From Armatimonadota bacterium (GTDB taxonomy: Bacteria > Armatimonadota > Fimbriimonadia > Fimbriimonadales > Fimbriimonadaceae), in the NCBI GenBank assembly GCA_029781035.1, contig JAKOXK010000034.1:1-64000 (forward strand): DNA of 64,000 nt, written 5' to 3'. Position 1 is the first letter of the stretch. The number at the start of each line of letters is the position of its first letter. Below, one piece after another: positions 42,928-51,933 of this stretch. The notes under the pieces were generated by a model. That model saw only the letters and a program-made list of their open reading frames with translations. It had not been told where the DNA came from and searched no databases. The translations under genes and the position numbers were made by a program.

Positions 42928-43485
42928 ATGACACCCTTGATCGCCATCCTAGCGATGACGCAGGAGAAGCCGCCGGTCTTGCCCAAGCAGGAATGGAACA
43001 CGGTCAGTGGGCAGGCTCTGCACCTTCCGTCTCCCGGCGCTAAGGCAACCGTCCTGCTGTTTGTCGCCGTCGACTGTCCGATTTCGAATCGGTATGCGCC
43101 CGAGTACGTGCGGCTATGGGACGACTTCTCGAACAAAGGTGTCTCTTTCGTGAGAGTCTACGTGGACGACTCGGTCGCAACAGGCGACATCGTCCAGCAC
43201 GGGAAGGACTTCGGTCTTGTCAGCCCGGCCATCCTGGACGGCAAACACGTCCTCGTCAAGCAACTCGGGATCACCGTGACGCCTGAAGCGGCCGTTATCG
43301 GGCCAGACGGCACCCTGTGCTACCGGGGTCGGATCAACGACATCAATGTGGAGCATGGCCTGCAGCGTGACGGCACCAAGGCCCGCCAGGATCTCCGAGT
43401 TGCTATCGACGAGATCCTTGCTCGCAAGCCCGTGTCCCAGCCCTTCACCACTGCCATCGGTTGCGGCATCCCGGACGGGCGCTGA
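42928..43485 (+). CDS. Exported redoxin (thioredoxin-fold) protein
   Basis: A 185-residue thioredoxin-fold protein of the AhpC/TSA-redoxin type with a short hydrophobic start. A single Cys sits at the active-site turn (FVAVDCPISNRY) in place of a CxxC pair; VTPEAAVIGPDG is the cis-Pro loop. Relatives occur fused to, or beside, cytochrome c/Cu-monooxygenase-like proteins, and here the partner is the divergent gene. CATACT lies seven bases before the ATG. Redox partner unknown. Confidence 0.82.
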   Translation: MTPLIAILAMTQEKPPVLPKQEWNTVSGQALHLPSPGAKATVLLFVAVDCPISNRYAPEYVRLWDDFSNKGVSFVRVYVDDSVATGDIVQHGKDFGLVSPAILDGKHVLVKQLGITVTPEAAVIGPDGTLCYRGRINDINVEHGLQRDGTKARQDLRVAIDEILARKPVSQPFTTAIGCGIPDGR

Positions 43486-43674
43486 AGCTGATTCCCCTGC
43501 TTCTCGACTCGGGGCCAAATCAGAGGCAACGCTCGGAGGAGGCTATCCCTGCTCGGCGAATCGCCGCCTCAAGGCCTGGAGGACTGACGTGATCCGGCAG
43601 AGGATGATGGCCACGCCGACTCATGTCGAGACCGTTTACCCGGCCCCAGTGCTGCCCTGGAGCGAAAGTGCACG

Positions 43675-43887
43675 TCAGTGCCCGTGCGGCTCAATATCGG
43701 CCCAGGTATAGCCTGGGTCCGGCACATAGACCAGCGCCGTTTCGTTGTGCACCGCTGACTCACCATGAATGAGCATGACTAACCAGCCCCCTGGCACCCG
43801 GCGACGCATCAAACCCACCGAACTGTCCGCCAACTGATCGTGGACGATCCTCTTTTGTTTTGGAAGGTACTCCCATGCGAGTTCCAT
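43675..43887 (-). CDS. Small protein of unknown function (70 residues)
   Basis: A short frame encoding MELAWEYLPKQKRIVHDQLA and ending VPDPGYTWADIEPHGH. No family recognised. It is accepted as a gene because TACCAT lies exactly six bases before its ATG, as at many other genes here, and no longer frame competes. It is soluble, with no signal peptide. Confidence 0.55.
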   Translation of the reverse strand: MELAWEYLPKQKRIVHDQLADSSVGLMRRRVPGGWLVMLIHGESAVHNETALVYVPDPGYTWADIEPHGH

Positions 43888-43958
43888 GGCTTCATGGTAC
43901 AGCGGGTTTGAGGATTATTAGAGAGAGTTCTCGCCAATCGCCGCCCACTGGAGCCAGG

Positions 43959-44486
43959 TCAGCTTTTCTTAGAGTAGGTCGTGGTGAACAGCAACCTCCA
44001 GTCACCGCCAGCCTGGAGCTCCAGCTTGTACACGAGCTTGTCGGGGGATGGACTGGAATAGGTCACGCGGAACACGGACGACTGTCCGTTGCCCGTCTCG
44101 GTGGGCTTACTCGTCAGGACAAGATCGGAGCCCTGGAACTGGCCCTCAAGCTCCATCGCGCCGACTGAACTGTCGTTGAACCACCAGGCTTTGTACGTTC
44201 CCGACTTCGGGTCGAACGTGAGAAGATGGCGGGTGTCCGATGGTTTTCGGCCGGGTAGGGTGGTAGAGAGCTTTTCCTCAAGATAACGGCCACCGATCGC
44301 GTCCTCCACGTGATCGGTAGCGTCGCCGATCATCGCCTCGCCTCCCGTGTTGAAGTCCTGTTTTCCGCTCCAATCGCCCTTCATGAAGGCGACTTTAGCC
44401 ATCGCGTCGGCGGGCTTTATGTCGTGTCCTTGGGCCAGGGCGCCGAGGCAGAGGCAAGTCAGGAAGCAGGAGAGAATGAGTCGCAT
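43959..44486 (-). CDS. Exported DUF1579-like protein
   Basis: A 175-residue protein with a signal peptide (RLILSCFLTCLCLGALAQG) and a lipocalin-like beta domain: FMKGDWSGKQDF, YLEEKLSTTLPGRKPSDTRH, LTFDPKSGTYKAWWFNDSS, FRVTYSSPSPDKL. This is the DUF1579 pattern. Such proteins are probably small-ligand carriers. ATG 44486 is preferred over an earlier start because it gives the signal peptide; CATACT lies seven bases upstream. Confidence 0.75.
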   Translation of the reverse strand: MRLILSCFLTCLCLGALAQGHDIKPADAMAKVAFMKGDWSGKQDFNTGGEAMIGDATDHVEDAIGGRYLEEKLSTTLPGRKPSDTRHLLTFDPKSGTYKAWWFNDSSVGAMELEGQFQGSDLVLTSKPTETGNGQSSVFRVTYSSPSPDKLVYKLELQAGGDWRLLFTTTYSKKS

Positions 44487-44514
44487 TCTGTACAGTATGG
44501 CGGCCTGGGGCCGA

Positions 44515-45051
44515 TCAGGGCATCCTGGTGCACTCAAACCGAACCATTCGGTCGCCTTCGATGGTCGCGACACCCGTCATTCCTTCGCCCACGAACGGCA
44601 ATAGGTCATCCATGATGCGGAGTTCCGTCAGTCGACCATCGGGAAAGCGGAGGTGGACATAGCGGGCGATCTCCTCCGGCATGTAAGCCTCCTCGTTCCA
44701 GACCGGTTGCTGCTGAGGATTGAGGGCAGTGACCGCAACGATGTAGGTTCCTTCTACGACCACGGTCTCCGTTTCCTGACCATAGCCGCGCGCCTTGGCG
44801 AGGCCTATACCCAGTCCGGCGACGAAAACCAGAAACCCGACCGTAAAGCCGACTCCCCAGACCACGAGCACAGCCCGCTGCCCAGCGTTGCTCCCCAGCG
44901 TGAGCCATCCGACGGCGGCTCCGGCGATCAGTGTGAGGAAGGCAATGGCGGCACCCCCGAACATGAGACGGGCGACCAACCTCTCCTGCCCTTGAAGAAT
45001 CGGCCTCATGCCGCTGATGACTCCAGGCGGCCGCCGGAAGTTCGGCGTCAC
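44515..45051 (-). CDS. Membrane protein of unknown function
   Basis: A 178-residue protein with two membrane helices (GGAAIAFLTLIAGAAVGWLTL and VVWGVGFTVGFLVFVAGLGIGLA) and a C-terminal ~85-residue cytoplasmic or periplasmic beta domain (YVHLRFPDGRLTELRIMDDL). No family recognised. The GTG at 45051 or the ATG at 45009 could be the start. It is divergent from the next gene with 26 bases between. Confidence 0.65.
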   Translation of the reverse strand: MTPNFRRPPGVISGMRPILQGQERLVARLMFGGAAIAFLTLIAGAAVGWLTLGSNAGQRAVLVVWGVGFTVGFLVFVAGLGIGLAKARGYGQETETVVVEGTYIVAVTALNPQQQPVWNEEAYMPEEIARYVHLRFPDGRLTELRIMDDLLPFVGEGMTGVATIEGDRMVRFECTRMP

Positions 45052-45077
45052 CCCGAAAAGTGCTGTACCATGGGCTC

Positions 45078-47087
45078 ATGTTCCTGCCTGTGAGCGTGTC
45101 GTTTCAACCTCCGGAGAGCGTCACGTGGACACAACCGGCAATGCCCATCGAGAGGTTGTTGCCTGAGCTGGGATCGAAAGCTGGTGAGAGGTGGGAGGCT
45201 TCACCCAGTCTGGCGGGTGAAGTTGTCCTGATCAGGATACGGGACGTTCCCGTGAGCGAAGTCAGAGAGCGCATTGCGAGCACCTTTCACTGTGTATGGG
45301 AGCGCGAGGGCCAGACCCTGATTCTCACGCGTCGCGAGAGGGTTGTCGTGGCCGATTCGTCCAAGCGAGCCTCTGAACTGGCAGCACAGGTGATAGAAGA
45401 GGCGCTCAAAGCGCTTAGGACCCCGGTGACGCCGAAGTCGGCGGGTGACGCGCTCAGAGCCTACGCTGCTGCCATAGACCCAAGCCACCCGGTATCTGGA
45501 AGTCGGTTTGAAGCCGAAGAACCACTGAACGGCCTTTCGCCGCAACGGCGCCTGATTCTGCGCACGTTGGTTGGAATCGGTCCCGTGGATCTAGCCAGAG
45601 CTCTCGGCCAGGAAAGGAGTGTGTTCACGGTGAAACCTGACAGGCGCCAAATGGCCTTGCCGGCATCGACCGTCGACAACATTGCACAGGCCCTGAGGGA
45701 GGAAGACATCTGGCGGAACGCCGCGGGTGCGCTTGGTGTGAACAAAGAGGGCGACACTACGGTCTCGAACCCCTTGAGCCTTGACGTCAACCGCGAACAA
45801 CTGCTCAGGATGCGCCTCGAGGTCGTTGTCCGAAAGCCGATGCCCTGGGTGATGTTCAACCTGTGGTCATCGATCCCTGCGGTTTCAGGAACCTCACCAC
45901 TGCCTCAAATCATCGGTCAGTACTTTTACGCAGAAGGGTCCACGTCTGATCCGGACGCACCCAAGGACACATCACCAGCGATAACCTTCAGCGACCTAGG
46001 GAAGAGGGATCTCGAGCTTGCAAGGCAAGTGACCGAGAACCAGCCTGCGATCGAACTTGCAACCGAGGACGTGGGCCGGATGACGGATCCCGTTGCGAAC
46101 GAGCCGCTCGCCACGTTCGTCAGCGATGAGCTTTCAGGATGGGCAGACGCGAAGAAGGTGAGCTTGCTCGTCGAAGTGCCGGACGCTTTCTGGGTCGCCG
46201 CCCTCGTCGCTGCTCCCGATGGAAAGACGACCGTCCAACGGGTCGACAGGATGCTCCATCGGAACGATCTGGGGACAGACCTCAATGAGTTCGGGGGTTG
46301 GGCCACAGTCACATGTGCTCCTTCCGGATGGCTGTCTTGGGCTGACCGAAGGACCGTTAAGGAGATCATTGACCGGTTCAGGTCGACAGGTCGGTTTGGA
46401 CTCGACGACCGGGCTACCTTGACATTCTACGGTGTCGAGCGCCGGTCTGAGTGGCCGATGATGGTGCTGATGGCCCTAGACAAGACCGTGATGGCGAGTT
46501 CAACGTCGGCCAACGACCGAGCATACGTCCTGTGGGGCAGCCTTTCCAAAGGCCAACGGGCGAAGCTGCGACAGGAGCACCACCTGTCCTATCAGGAGCT
46601 TGACAAGGAACAGGCCAAGCTTGTGGAGGAGATAGTCTACTCGGACATGTTCGACGGCTCTGTTCGTGGCGAATCCAATTGGACGGCGATGGTCAAGGGT
46701 GAGAGAGCCGACCCGACTGACGTCTGTCCGGACGGAGTGCCACCTACGACGTACCTCCGCTTGAACGAACGGTCGTTCCAGCGGGTCTGGGCGTATGCAG
46801 GCTCGGCCAACAAGCCAGCCGTTCTGCAAGTGTACGAAAGGGCCGAAGCCGCCCGCATCATGAAGATGGACTCGGGTCAGCGTGCGGAGTGGTTTGACGG
46901 GCGTCCACAGCCCACGGGCTTTGCCGTCCGAACCGAGAAACTCGTCGACCTTGATGTCGTCGTCGGGCCAAGGTGGTGGCATTCGTTCCGTCTTTCCGAC
47001 GGCTACGAGAAGCCGAGCCGGGCGCCTGTCCCCTACGACCAGCTTCCTGAGGACGCAAAGAAGGGCCCGACAGACTTCGGCGGTTAG
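45078..47087 (+). CDS. Large protein of unknown function with an STN-like N-terminus
   Basis: A 669-residue protein. Residues ~15-95 (IRDVPVSEVRERIASTFHCV, WEREGQTLILTRRERVVV) resemble the short STN domain of secretins and TonB receptors. The remainder is Arg/Asp-rich with no catalytic motif recognised. Without a convincing signal peptide its location is uncertain. TACCAT lies exactly six bases before the ATG at 45078, which supports this start over the upstream in-frame TTG. Confidence 0.62.
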   Translation: MFLPVSVSFQPPESVTWTQPAMPIERLLPELGSKAGERWEASPSLAGEVVLIRIRDVPVSEVRERIASTFHCVWEREGQTLILTRRERVVVADSSKRASELAAQVIEEALKALRTPVTPKSAGDALRAYAAAIDPSHPVSGSRFEAEEPLNGLSPQRRLILRTLVGIGPVDLARALGQERSVFTVKPDRRQMALPASTVDNIAQALREEDIWRNAAGALGVNKEGDTTVSNPLSLDVNREQLLRMRLEVVVRKPMPWVMFNLWSSIPAVSGTSPLPQIIGQYFYAEGSTSDPDAPKDTSPAITFSDLGKRDLELARQVTENQPAIELATEDVGRMTDPVANEPLATFVSDELSGWADAKKVSLLVEVPDAFWVAALVAAPDGKTTVQRVDRMLHRNDLGTDLNEFGGWATVTCAPSGWLSWADRRTVKEIIDRFRSTGRFGLDDRATLTFYGVERRSEWPMMVLMALDKTVMASSTSANDRAYVLWGSLSKGQRAKLRQEHHLSYQELDKEQAKLVEEIVYSDMFDGSVRGESNWTAMVKGERADPTDVCPDGVPPTTYLRLNERSFQRVWAYAGSANKPAVLQVYERAEAARIMKMDSGQRAEWFDGRPQPTGFAVRTEKLVDLDVVVGPRWWHSFRLSDGYEKPSRAPVPYDQLPEDAKKGPTDFGG

Positions 47088-47148
47088 TTGGCGGTCGAAG
47101 CTGGCGCCATGACGCCGGATCCTACTTCGGGCCATAATTCGAAGCGTC

Positions 47149-47757
47149 ATGCCAGATTTGGCGCAAGTTTGGGCCGAAGTGCTCCCCGACATCCGCAAAG
47201 GCGTCACGGGTGTCGGTGTCTGGGCGGCCCTGAACGCCGCCAAACCCCTCACTATCGAGGACGGCGTCCTCGTGATGGGGCTTCAACACTCTGAAGCTGA
47301 GTTGGCAGGACACCTTCGGCTTCCCCAAGCCCGCCGATTGATCGAGACAGAGGTCGGCCGCGGAATGGGCCAGTCCTTGACGCTCCGCGTGATCGAGGGT
47401 TGTACGCTCGACGACTGGGCGACAGAGAAGATTCGGGACGCTGAGAAGCGTAGGCTGCAGGAGCAGGCCCTGGCCCGTGAGCGGGCAAAGATCGCTGCCG
47501 GCACGAGCTGGGAGAGCGTCTACGACCAGCTCAGCCGCAAGTACGCGGAGACTCCCAACCGCTCGCTTCCCCAGTACCGGGCCAAGTTCTTTCTTGATGC
47601 CGTCGATCTGATTGTCGAAGCCCTCCAAAACACGCCCATCAACGATGAAATGGCGGAAAGGAGCTACGCCCGGTGCTTGGAGCGCGTGTCCCAGTACTCG
47701 GAGATTCCCAGCACCCTGGTCGCCGTCAAGGTTCTGGAGAAATCGTTTTCTGGATAG
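47149..47757 (+). CDS. Protein with a DnaA-N/DnaX-like N-terminal domain
   Basis: A 202-residue soluble protein. Residues 1-85 (VWAEVLPDIRKGVTGVGVWA, IEDGVLVMGLQHSEAELAGHL, RRLIETEVGRGMG) follow the helix-strand pattern of the DnaA N-terminal domain and the DnaX tau C-terminal region. Residues ~105-200 are helical. A role in replication or protein interaction is inference. CATAAT lies ten bases before the ATG. Confidence 0.55.
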   Translation: MPDLAQVWAEVLPDIRKGVTGVGVWAALNAAKPLTIEDGVLVMGLQHSEAELAGHLRLPQARRLIETEVGRGMGQSLTLRVIEGCTLDDWATEKIRDAEKRRLQEQALARERAKIAAGTSWESVYDQLSRKYAETPNRSLPQYRAKFFLDAVDLIVEALQNTPINDEMAERSYARCLERVSQYSEIPSTLVAVKVLEKSFSG

Positions 47758-47760
47758 CGC

Positions 47761-48921
47761 TCAATACAAGAACATCGGCTTTCCGAGCATGTTCTGCACC
47801 TTCGGCCTGTAGTTTTCAGAGTCGTATAGTTCGTCGACATCGACCCGCTTCGTGCCTTGCATGATGTGGTCGATCGGCACAGTCGTGTAGCGGCCATTGT
47901 GCAGGGCGGTCATGTGGCCGGTCTTGCCTTTCAACAGGACGTCGATAGCGAGGTTTCCGTAGGAGATCGCCACCATCCTGTCGAGGGCGTCGGGCTCGCC
48001 CGAGCGCATCAGGTAGGCCACTTGCTGGTAGATGATGTGTTCCTTGGTAATGTCCTTGATCGCATCGCCAGTGATCGAACCGATGCCGCCGAGCTTCTTG
48101 TGGCCATAGGCGTCGGCCTGACCGTACTCGACGATCTTGCCGCCTACCATTTGAGCTCCTTCTGAGATCGTCATGATCGCGTAGTGGCTCGGATTTCGCT
48201 TCTTGTCTTCGACAAGCTGCCAGGCTAACTTCTCCGGATCAAAGTGGACTTCGGAGATGATGGCGCGGTCAACGCCCGCCAAGTACGCCGATATGAGCGA
48301 GGTCTCCCCCGAATTCCGCCCGAAAAGCTCCACGATGCAGATCCGTTCGTGGGAACCAGTCGGGGTTCTCAGCGCCGTGATGAAGTCCACGCTTCGAGTG
48401 ACGGCTGTCGAGAAACCGATACAGTAGTCCGTGCCGAAAACGTCGTTGTCCATGGTCTTGGGAACGGCGACCACGGGGACTCCTTCTTGGTGGAGCCGGT
48501 GTGAGTAACTCAACGTGTCGTCACCTCCGATCGTCACGAGGGCGTCGAGCTTGAGGTGCTCCAGAACGCGCAAGACGTGAGGGGTGAAGTCGAGCCGCTG
48601 CTCCGGCGGAAGATTCCTGTGACTCGGGTCTGACAGGAACTCGGGGACGGCGTCTGGGGAGACTTTGCCCGGGTTCGTGCGCGACGTGTGGAGGAACGTT
48701 CCTCCGTAGCGGTCGATCGTTCGCGTGTTCTTGCGGTCGAGAGGCAATGTCCATTCAGCCGTCGACTCGGGTTGGTCAGGGTTGAGGTTGAGAAGTCCAG
48801 CCCAGCCCCGTCTCAAGCCGACCATCTCGTGTCCGGCCTCGGTGGCATGGTAAACGACAGCCTTGATGCATGGGTTAAGTCCGGGGACGTCTCCACCCCC
48901 AGTCAAGATACCGATCCTCAT
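47761..48921 (-). CDS. pfp: 6-Phosphofructokinase, pyrophosphate-dependent type
   Basis: A 386-residue phosphofructokinase. The donor-site loop reads GGDDTLSYS, where ATP enzymes have GGDGT, and the following motif is PKTMDND, where ATP enzymes have PGTIDND. Asp and Lys at these two positions are the known markers of PPi specificity. The fructose-6-phosphate site (FGRNSGE) is conserved. The enzyme would make fructose-1,6-bisphosphate reversibly from PPi. Start supported by GAGGA seven bases upstream. The gene converges on the DnaA-N-like gene, three bases apart. Confidence 0.92.
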   Translation of the reverse strand: MRIGILTGGGDVPGLNPCIKAVVYHATEAGHEMVGLRRGWAGLLNLNPDQPESTAEWTLPLDRKNTRTIDRYGGTFLHTSRTNPGKVSPDAVPEFLSDPSHRNLPPEQRLDFTPHVLRVLEHLKLDALVTIGGDDTLSYSHRLHQEGVPVVAVPKTMDNDVFGTDYCIGFSTAVTRSVDFITALRTPTGSHERICIVELFGRNSGETSLISAYLAGVDRAIISEVHFDPEKLAWQLVEDKKRNPSHYAIMTISEGAQMVGGKIVEYGQADAYGHKKLGGIGSITGDAIKDITKEHIIYQQVAYLMRSGEPDALDRMVAISYGNLAIDVLLKGKTGHMTALHNGRYTTVPIDHIMQGTKRVDVDELYDSENYRPKVQNMLGKPMFLY

Positions 48922-49218
48922 TCAGAAATCCTCGTTGTGCCGTTCACGGGCCCACGATCGGTGTGGAACGGGGCGACGCTGCCCCGAGGTGCCCGGCCGG
49001 CGCGCTTGAACGCGCGTCCCTCAGTTTATCCATATGCGAAAGACGTCCCACGGCAGACGGGCCGCACGAGCCATCCAGGGTGAGGGGCACACTGAGGACG
49101 CCATCGCCTCCTTGAGCACGGTTGCCAGATGGCAGACGGAGTCTGATGGTTGGCGTTCGGGTTGACACGGCACCAAGTGCCGAACGATGTTGCGGTCAGC
49201 GGTAGACTCCTACGAGCC

Positions 49219-51876
49219 ATGGCCCGCAAGAACGAACTCAAAGAAGAGCCTTCAGTGCCCCGTCGACTCACGGCTGACGACCTCAAGCGACTTCCCTGGA
49301 GGTGCATTGGGCCCGCAATCATGGGAGGAAGGATCAGTGACCTCTGCTTCGAGCCTGGGAATCCGAAGTCGTACTACGTCGCCTATGCGACCGGCGGACT
49401 TTGGCGGACGGTGAATCGAGGCACGACCTTTGAGCCGATTTTCGACAAAGAAGAGACGTCGTCCATTGGCAGCGTGGTCGTCTGCAAGGCCAAGCCGACT
49501 TCTGGCACGGGTGGCGACGACTCCGACGATGCAGCGAAGAAGAACTGGGTCATCTGGGTCGGGACTGGCGAAGGGAACGGGCGCAACTCGAGCAGTTGGG
49601 GAAATGGCGTCTACCGGAGCGTCGACGGCGGCAAGAAGTGGAACCACTTGGGTCTTGAGGACTCCCATGATATTCCTCGCTTAGCCGTGGATCCCCGCGA
49701 TCCCGATGCCTGCTATGCGGCCTGTCTCGGGCATCTTTGGGGACACAACGAGACCCGCGGCCTTTACAAGACCTCCGACGGAGGCAAGACCTGGAAGGCC
49801 GTTCTCCAGATTGACGACAGGACCGGCTGTTGCGACGTTATGATCGATCCGAACGCGCCAGACACGGTCTTCGCGGCCATGTACATGCGCCTGCGGAAGC
49901 CGTGGAGTTTTCAGAGCGGCGGGGCGGAAGGTGGCCTTTACAAAAGCACGGACGGAGGCACGACTTGGAAAAAACTGTCCAAGGGTCTTCCCGAGCAGAC
50001 GGGACGGATCGGCCTGGACATCTTCCTCGGTGACACGAAGAAGCTTATCGCTGTTGTCGAAAGCACGGAGGATGGGGGCAACTCCATCCGAGACGATCGC
50101 ATGCGGGGTGGTGGAGTGTTCCGCAGCGACGATGGTGGCGAAAGCTGGCGCCGGCTCAGCGTGAGGTCACCGCGAGCGTTCTACTTCAGCAAGATCAAGT
50201 TCGATCCGAAGGACGATCAGCGTGTCTACATGCTCGGTTGGACCCTTGAGTACAGCGACAACGGGGGTGAGACGTTCCATCAAGGAGGAGGAAACATCCT
50301 CCACGCCGACCACCACGCGCTCATCATCGACCCCGAGGATCCCGAGACGATCATTGACGGCACCGACGGTGGCCTGTACCAGAGCTTTGACAAGGGCAAG
50401 ACGTGGGACTTCCTCAACACGATGGCAACGGGCCAGTTCTACAACATCGCGGTCGACATGTCCGATCCGTATCGCGTGATAGGCGGTCTACAGGACAACG
50501 GAACGTGGCTTGGCCCAACCAGCACAAACCGCGAGACGGAAAAGGTCGAAGAGGCCGGGATCGTCGAGACAGGGATCACTAACGCCGACTGGACCCAGGT
50601 GTTTTGGGGGGACGGGTTTCATGCCGCGTTCGATCCTGAGGATCCCGATCTCGTCTATGCCGAGTGGCAGGGCGGACACATCACCCGCATCAACGTCCAG
50701 ACGGGGGAGAAGAGGTACCTTTCCCCCGAGCCCCGCGAAGGCGAACCCCGCCATCGCTACAACTGGAACTCGCCCTTCCTGATTTCAGCCCACCATCCAC
50801 ACACTGCCTACCACGCCGGTAACTCGGTCTTCAAGATCGACACCGAGTCCGGAAAGTGGGAGCGGATCAGCGCCGACCTCACGACGGCCGATCCGGCCAA
50901 GATGGAGACCGTGGGATCGAACGCCGAGACCCATTGCACGGTCGTATCCTTGGCTGAGTCGCCGATGCAGGCCGGCCTGCTGTGGGCCGGCTCTGATGAC
51001 GGGCTCATCCATGTGACCAGAGACGACGGCAAGACGTGGAGGAACGTGACGCCCAAGGTCGTCGGAGGACGCTACGTCTCACGCGTCGTGGCTTCAGCCC
51101 ACATGAAAGGTCGCGCCTACGTAAGCATTGATGGACACCGGACTGACGACTTTGCTCCTTGCGTCCTGATGACCGATGACTTTGGCAAGACTTGGGATGA
51201 CGTTACGGGAGACTTGCCGGTGGGTCGAAGTGTGAAAGTCGTCCGAGAGGATGCTTTCAACCCTAACGTCCTCTTCTGTGGCACCGAAAAGGCTGTCTAT
51301 GTCAGCATCGATCGAGGCGTAACTTGGGTGCGTGCGAACGGGAAAGGACTGCCCACCGTGCCCGTGGACGACATCCAGCAACATCCGCGCGAGCGTGACC
51401 TTGTTCTCGGCACGCACGGAAGATCCATCTGGATCCTTGACGATGCGAGTCCCTTGAGCCAACTGTCCGACGAGGTTCTTGCCTCGGCGCTTCACTTGTT
51501 CGAAGTGTTGCCTTGCCGCCCGAAATGGCACCTCGAGTACGGGGGACTGTGGACTCAGAAGATGTTCCGCGCTCCGAACGCACCCAAAGGCGTCCGGATC
51601 AACTACTGGATCCGCGAATACACGGGAGACGACGTCAAGGTTAAGATCGAGGATTCCAAGGGAGTCGTCTACAAGGAGTTGACGGGCAGCAACGCTCCCG
51701 GAATCAACCGGGTCACTTGGGACCTCGTGCCGCCAGAGCACCTCAGACTGAACGACAGTGGCGAAGAACCCTGGATCCAGGCGTTCCATGCCAGGCCTGG
51801 CGAGTACAAGGTCACGGTTTCAATGGGCGATCACAAGGCGACTGGCAAGTTCGTCGTGATGCCACGAGAGTCGTAA
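49219..51876 (+). CDS. Sortilin/VPS10-like Asp-box beta-propeller protein
   Basis: An 885-residue protein built of BNR/Asp-box repeats: SVDGGKKWNHL, TSDGGKTWKAV, STDGGTTWKKL, RSDDGGESWRRL, TRDDGKTWRNV, TDDFGKTWDDV. The layout of two propellers plus a C-terminal ~110-residue beta domain matches the VPS10/sortilin-like glycosyl hydrolase group common in Bacteroidota and relatives. No catalytic residues are assured. There is no obvious signal peptide after the ATG at 49219; the frame continues upstream without family match. TAGACT lies ten bases before it. Confidence 0.82.
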   Translation: MARKNELKEEPSVPRRLTADDLKRLPWRCIGPAIMGGRISDLCFEPGNPKSYYVAYATGGLWRTVNRGTTFEPIFDKEETSSIGSVVVCKAKPTSGTGGDDSDDAAKKNWVIWVGTGEGNGRNSSSWGNGVYRSVDGGKKWNHLGLEDSHDIPRLAVDPRDPDACYAACLGHLWGHNETRGLYKTSDGGKTWKAVLQIDDRTGCCDVMIDPNAPDTVFAAMYMRLRKPWSFQSGGAEGGLYKSTDGGTTWKKLSKGLPEQTGRIGLDIFLGDTKKLIAVVESTEDGGNSIRDDRMRGGGVFRSDDGGESWRRLSVRSPRAFYFSKIKFDPKDDQRVYMLGWTLEYSDNGGETFHQGGGNILHADHHALIIDPEDPETIIDGTDGGLYQSFDKGKTWDFLNTMATGQFYNIAVDMSDPYRVIGGLQDNGTWLGPTSTNRETEKVEEAGIVETGITNADWTQVFWGDGFHAAFDPEDPDLVYAEWQGGHITRINVQTGEKRYLSPEPREGEPRHRYNWNSPFLISAHHPHTAYHAGNSVFKIDTESGKWERISADLTTADPAKMETVGSNAETHCTVVSLAESPMQAGLLWAGSDDGLIHVTRDDGKTWRNVTPKVVGGRYVSRVVASAHMKGRAYVSIDGHRTDDFAPCVLMTDDFGKTWDDVTGDLPVGRSVKVVREDAFNPNVLFCGTEKAVYVSIDRGVTWVRANGKGLPTVPVDDIQQHPRERDLVLGTHGRSIWILDDASPLSQLSDEVLASALHLFEVLPCRPKWHLEYGGLWTQKMFRAPNAPKGVRINYWIREYTGDDVKVKIEDSKGVVYKELTGSNAPGINRVTWDLVPPEHLRLNDSGEEPWIQAFHARPGEYKVTVSMGDHKATGKFVVMPRES

Positions 51877-51879
51877 AGG

Positions 51880-51914
51880 CGAAGGGCCGCCTCCGGAACG
51901 GTGGCGGCCCTTCG
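51880..51914. terminator. Bidirectional hairpin between convergent genes
   Basis: CGAAGGGCCGCC and GGCGGCCCTTCG form a perfect 12-bp stem with an 11-base loop, four bases after the propeller gene stop and 19 bases from the pilQ stop on the other strand. Confidence 0.75.
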
Positions 51915-51933
51915 GTAGGACGGAAAGAAAGAG

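Noticed and set aside
49162-49208. TTGACA (49162-49167) as the -35 for TAGACT before the propeller gene
   Set aside because: The spacing is 35 bases, twice the usual distance.
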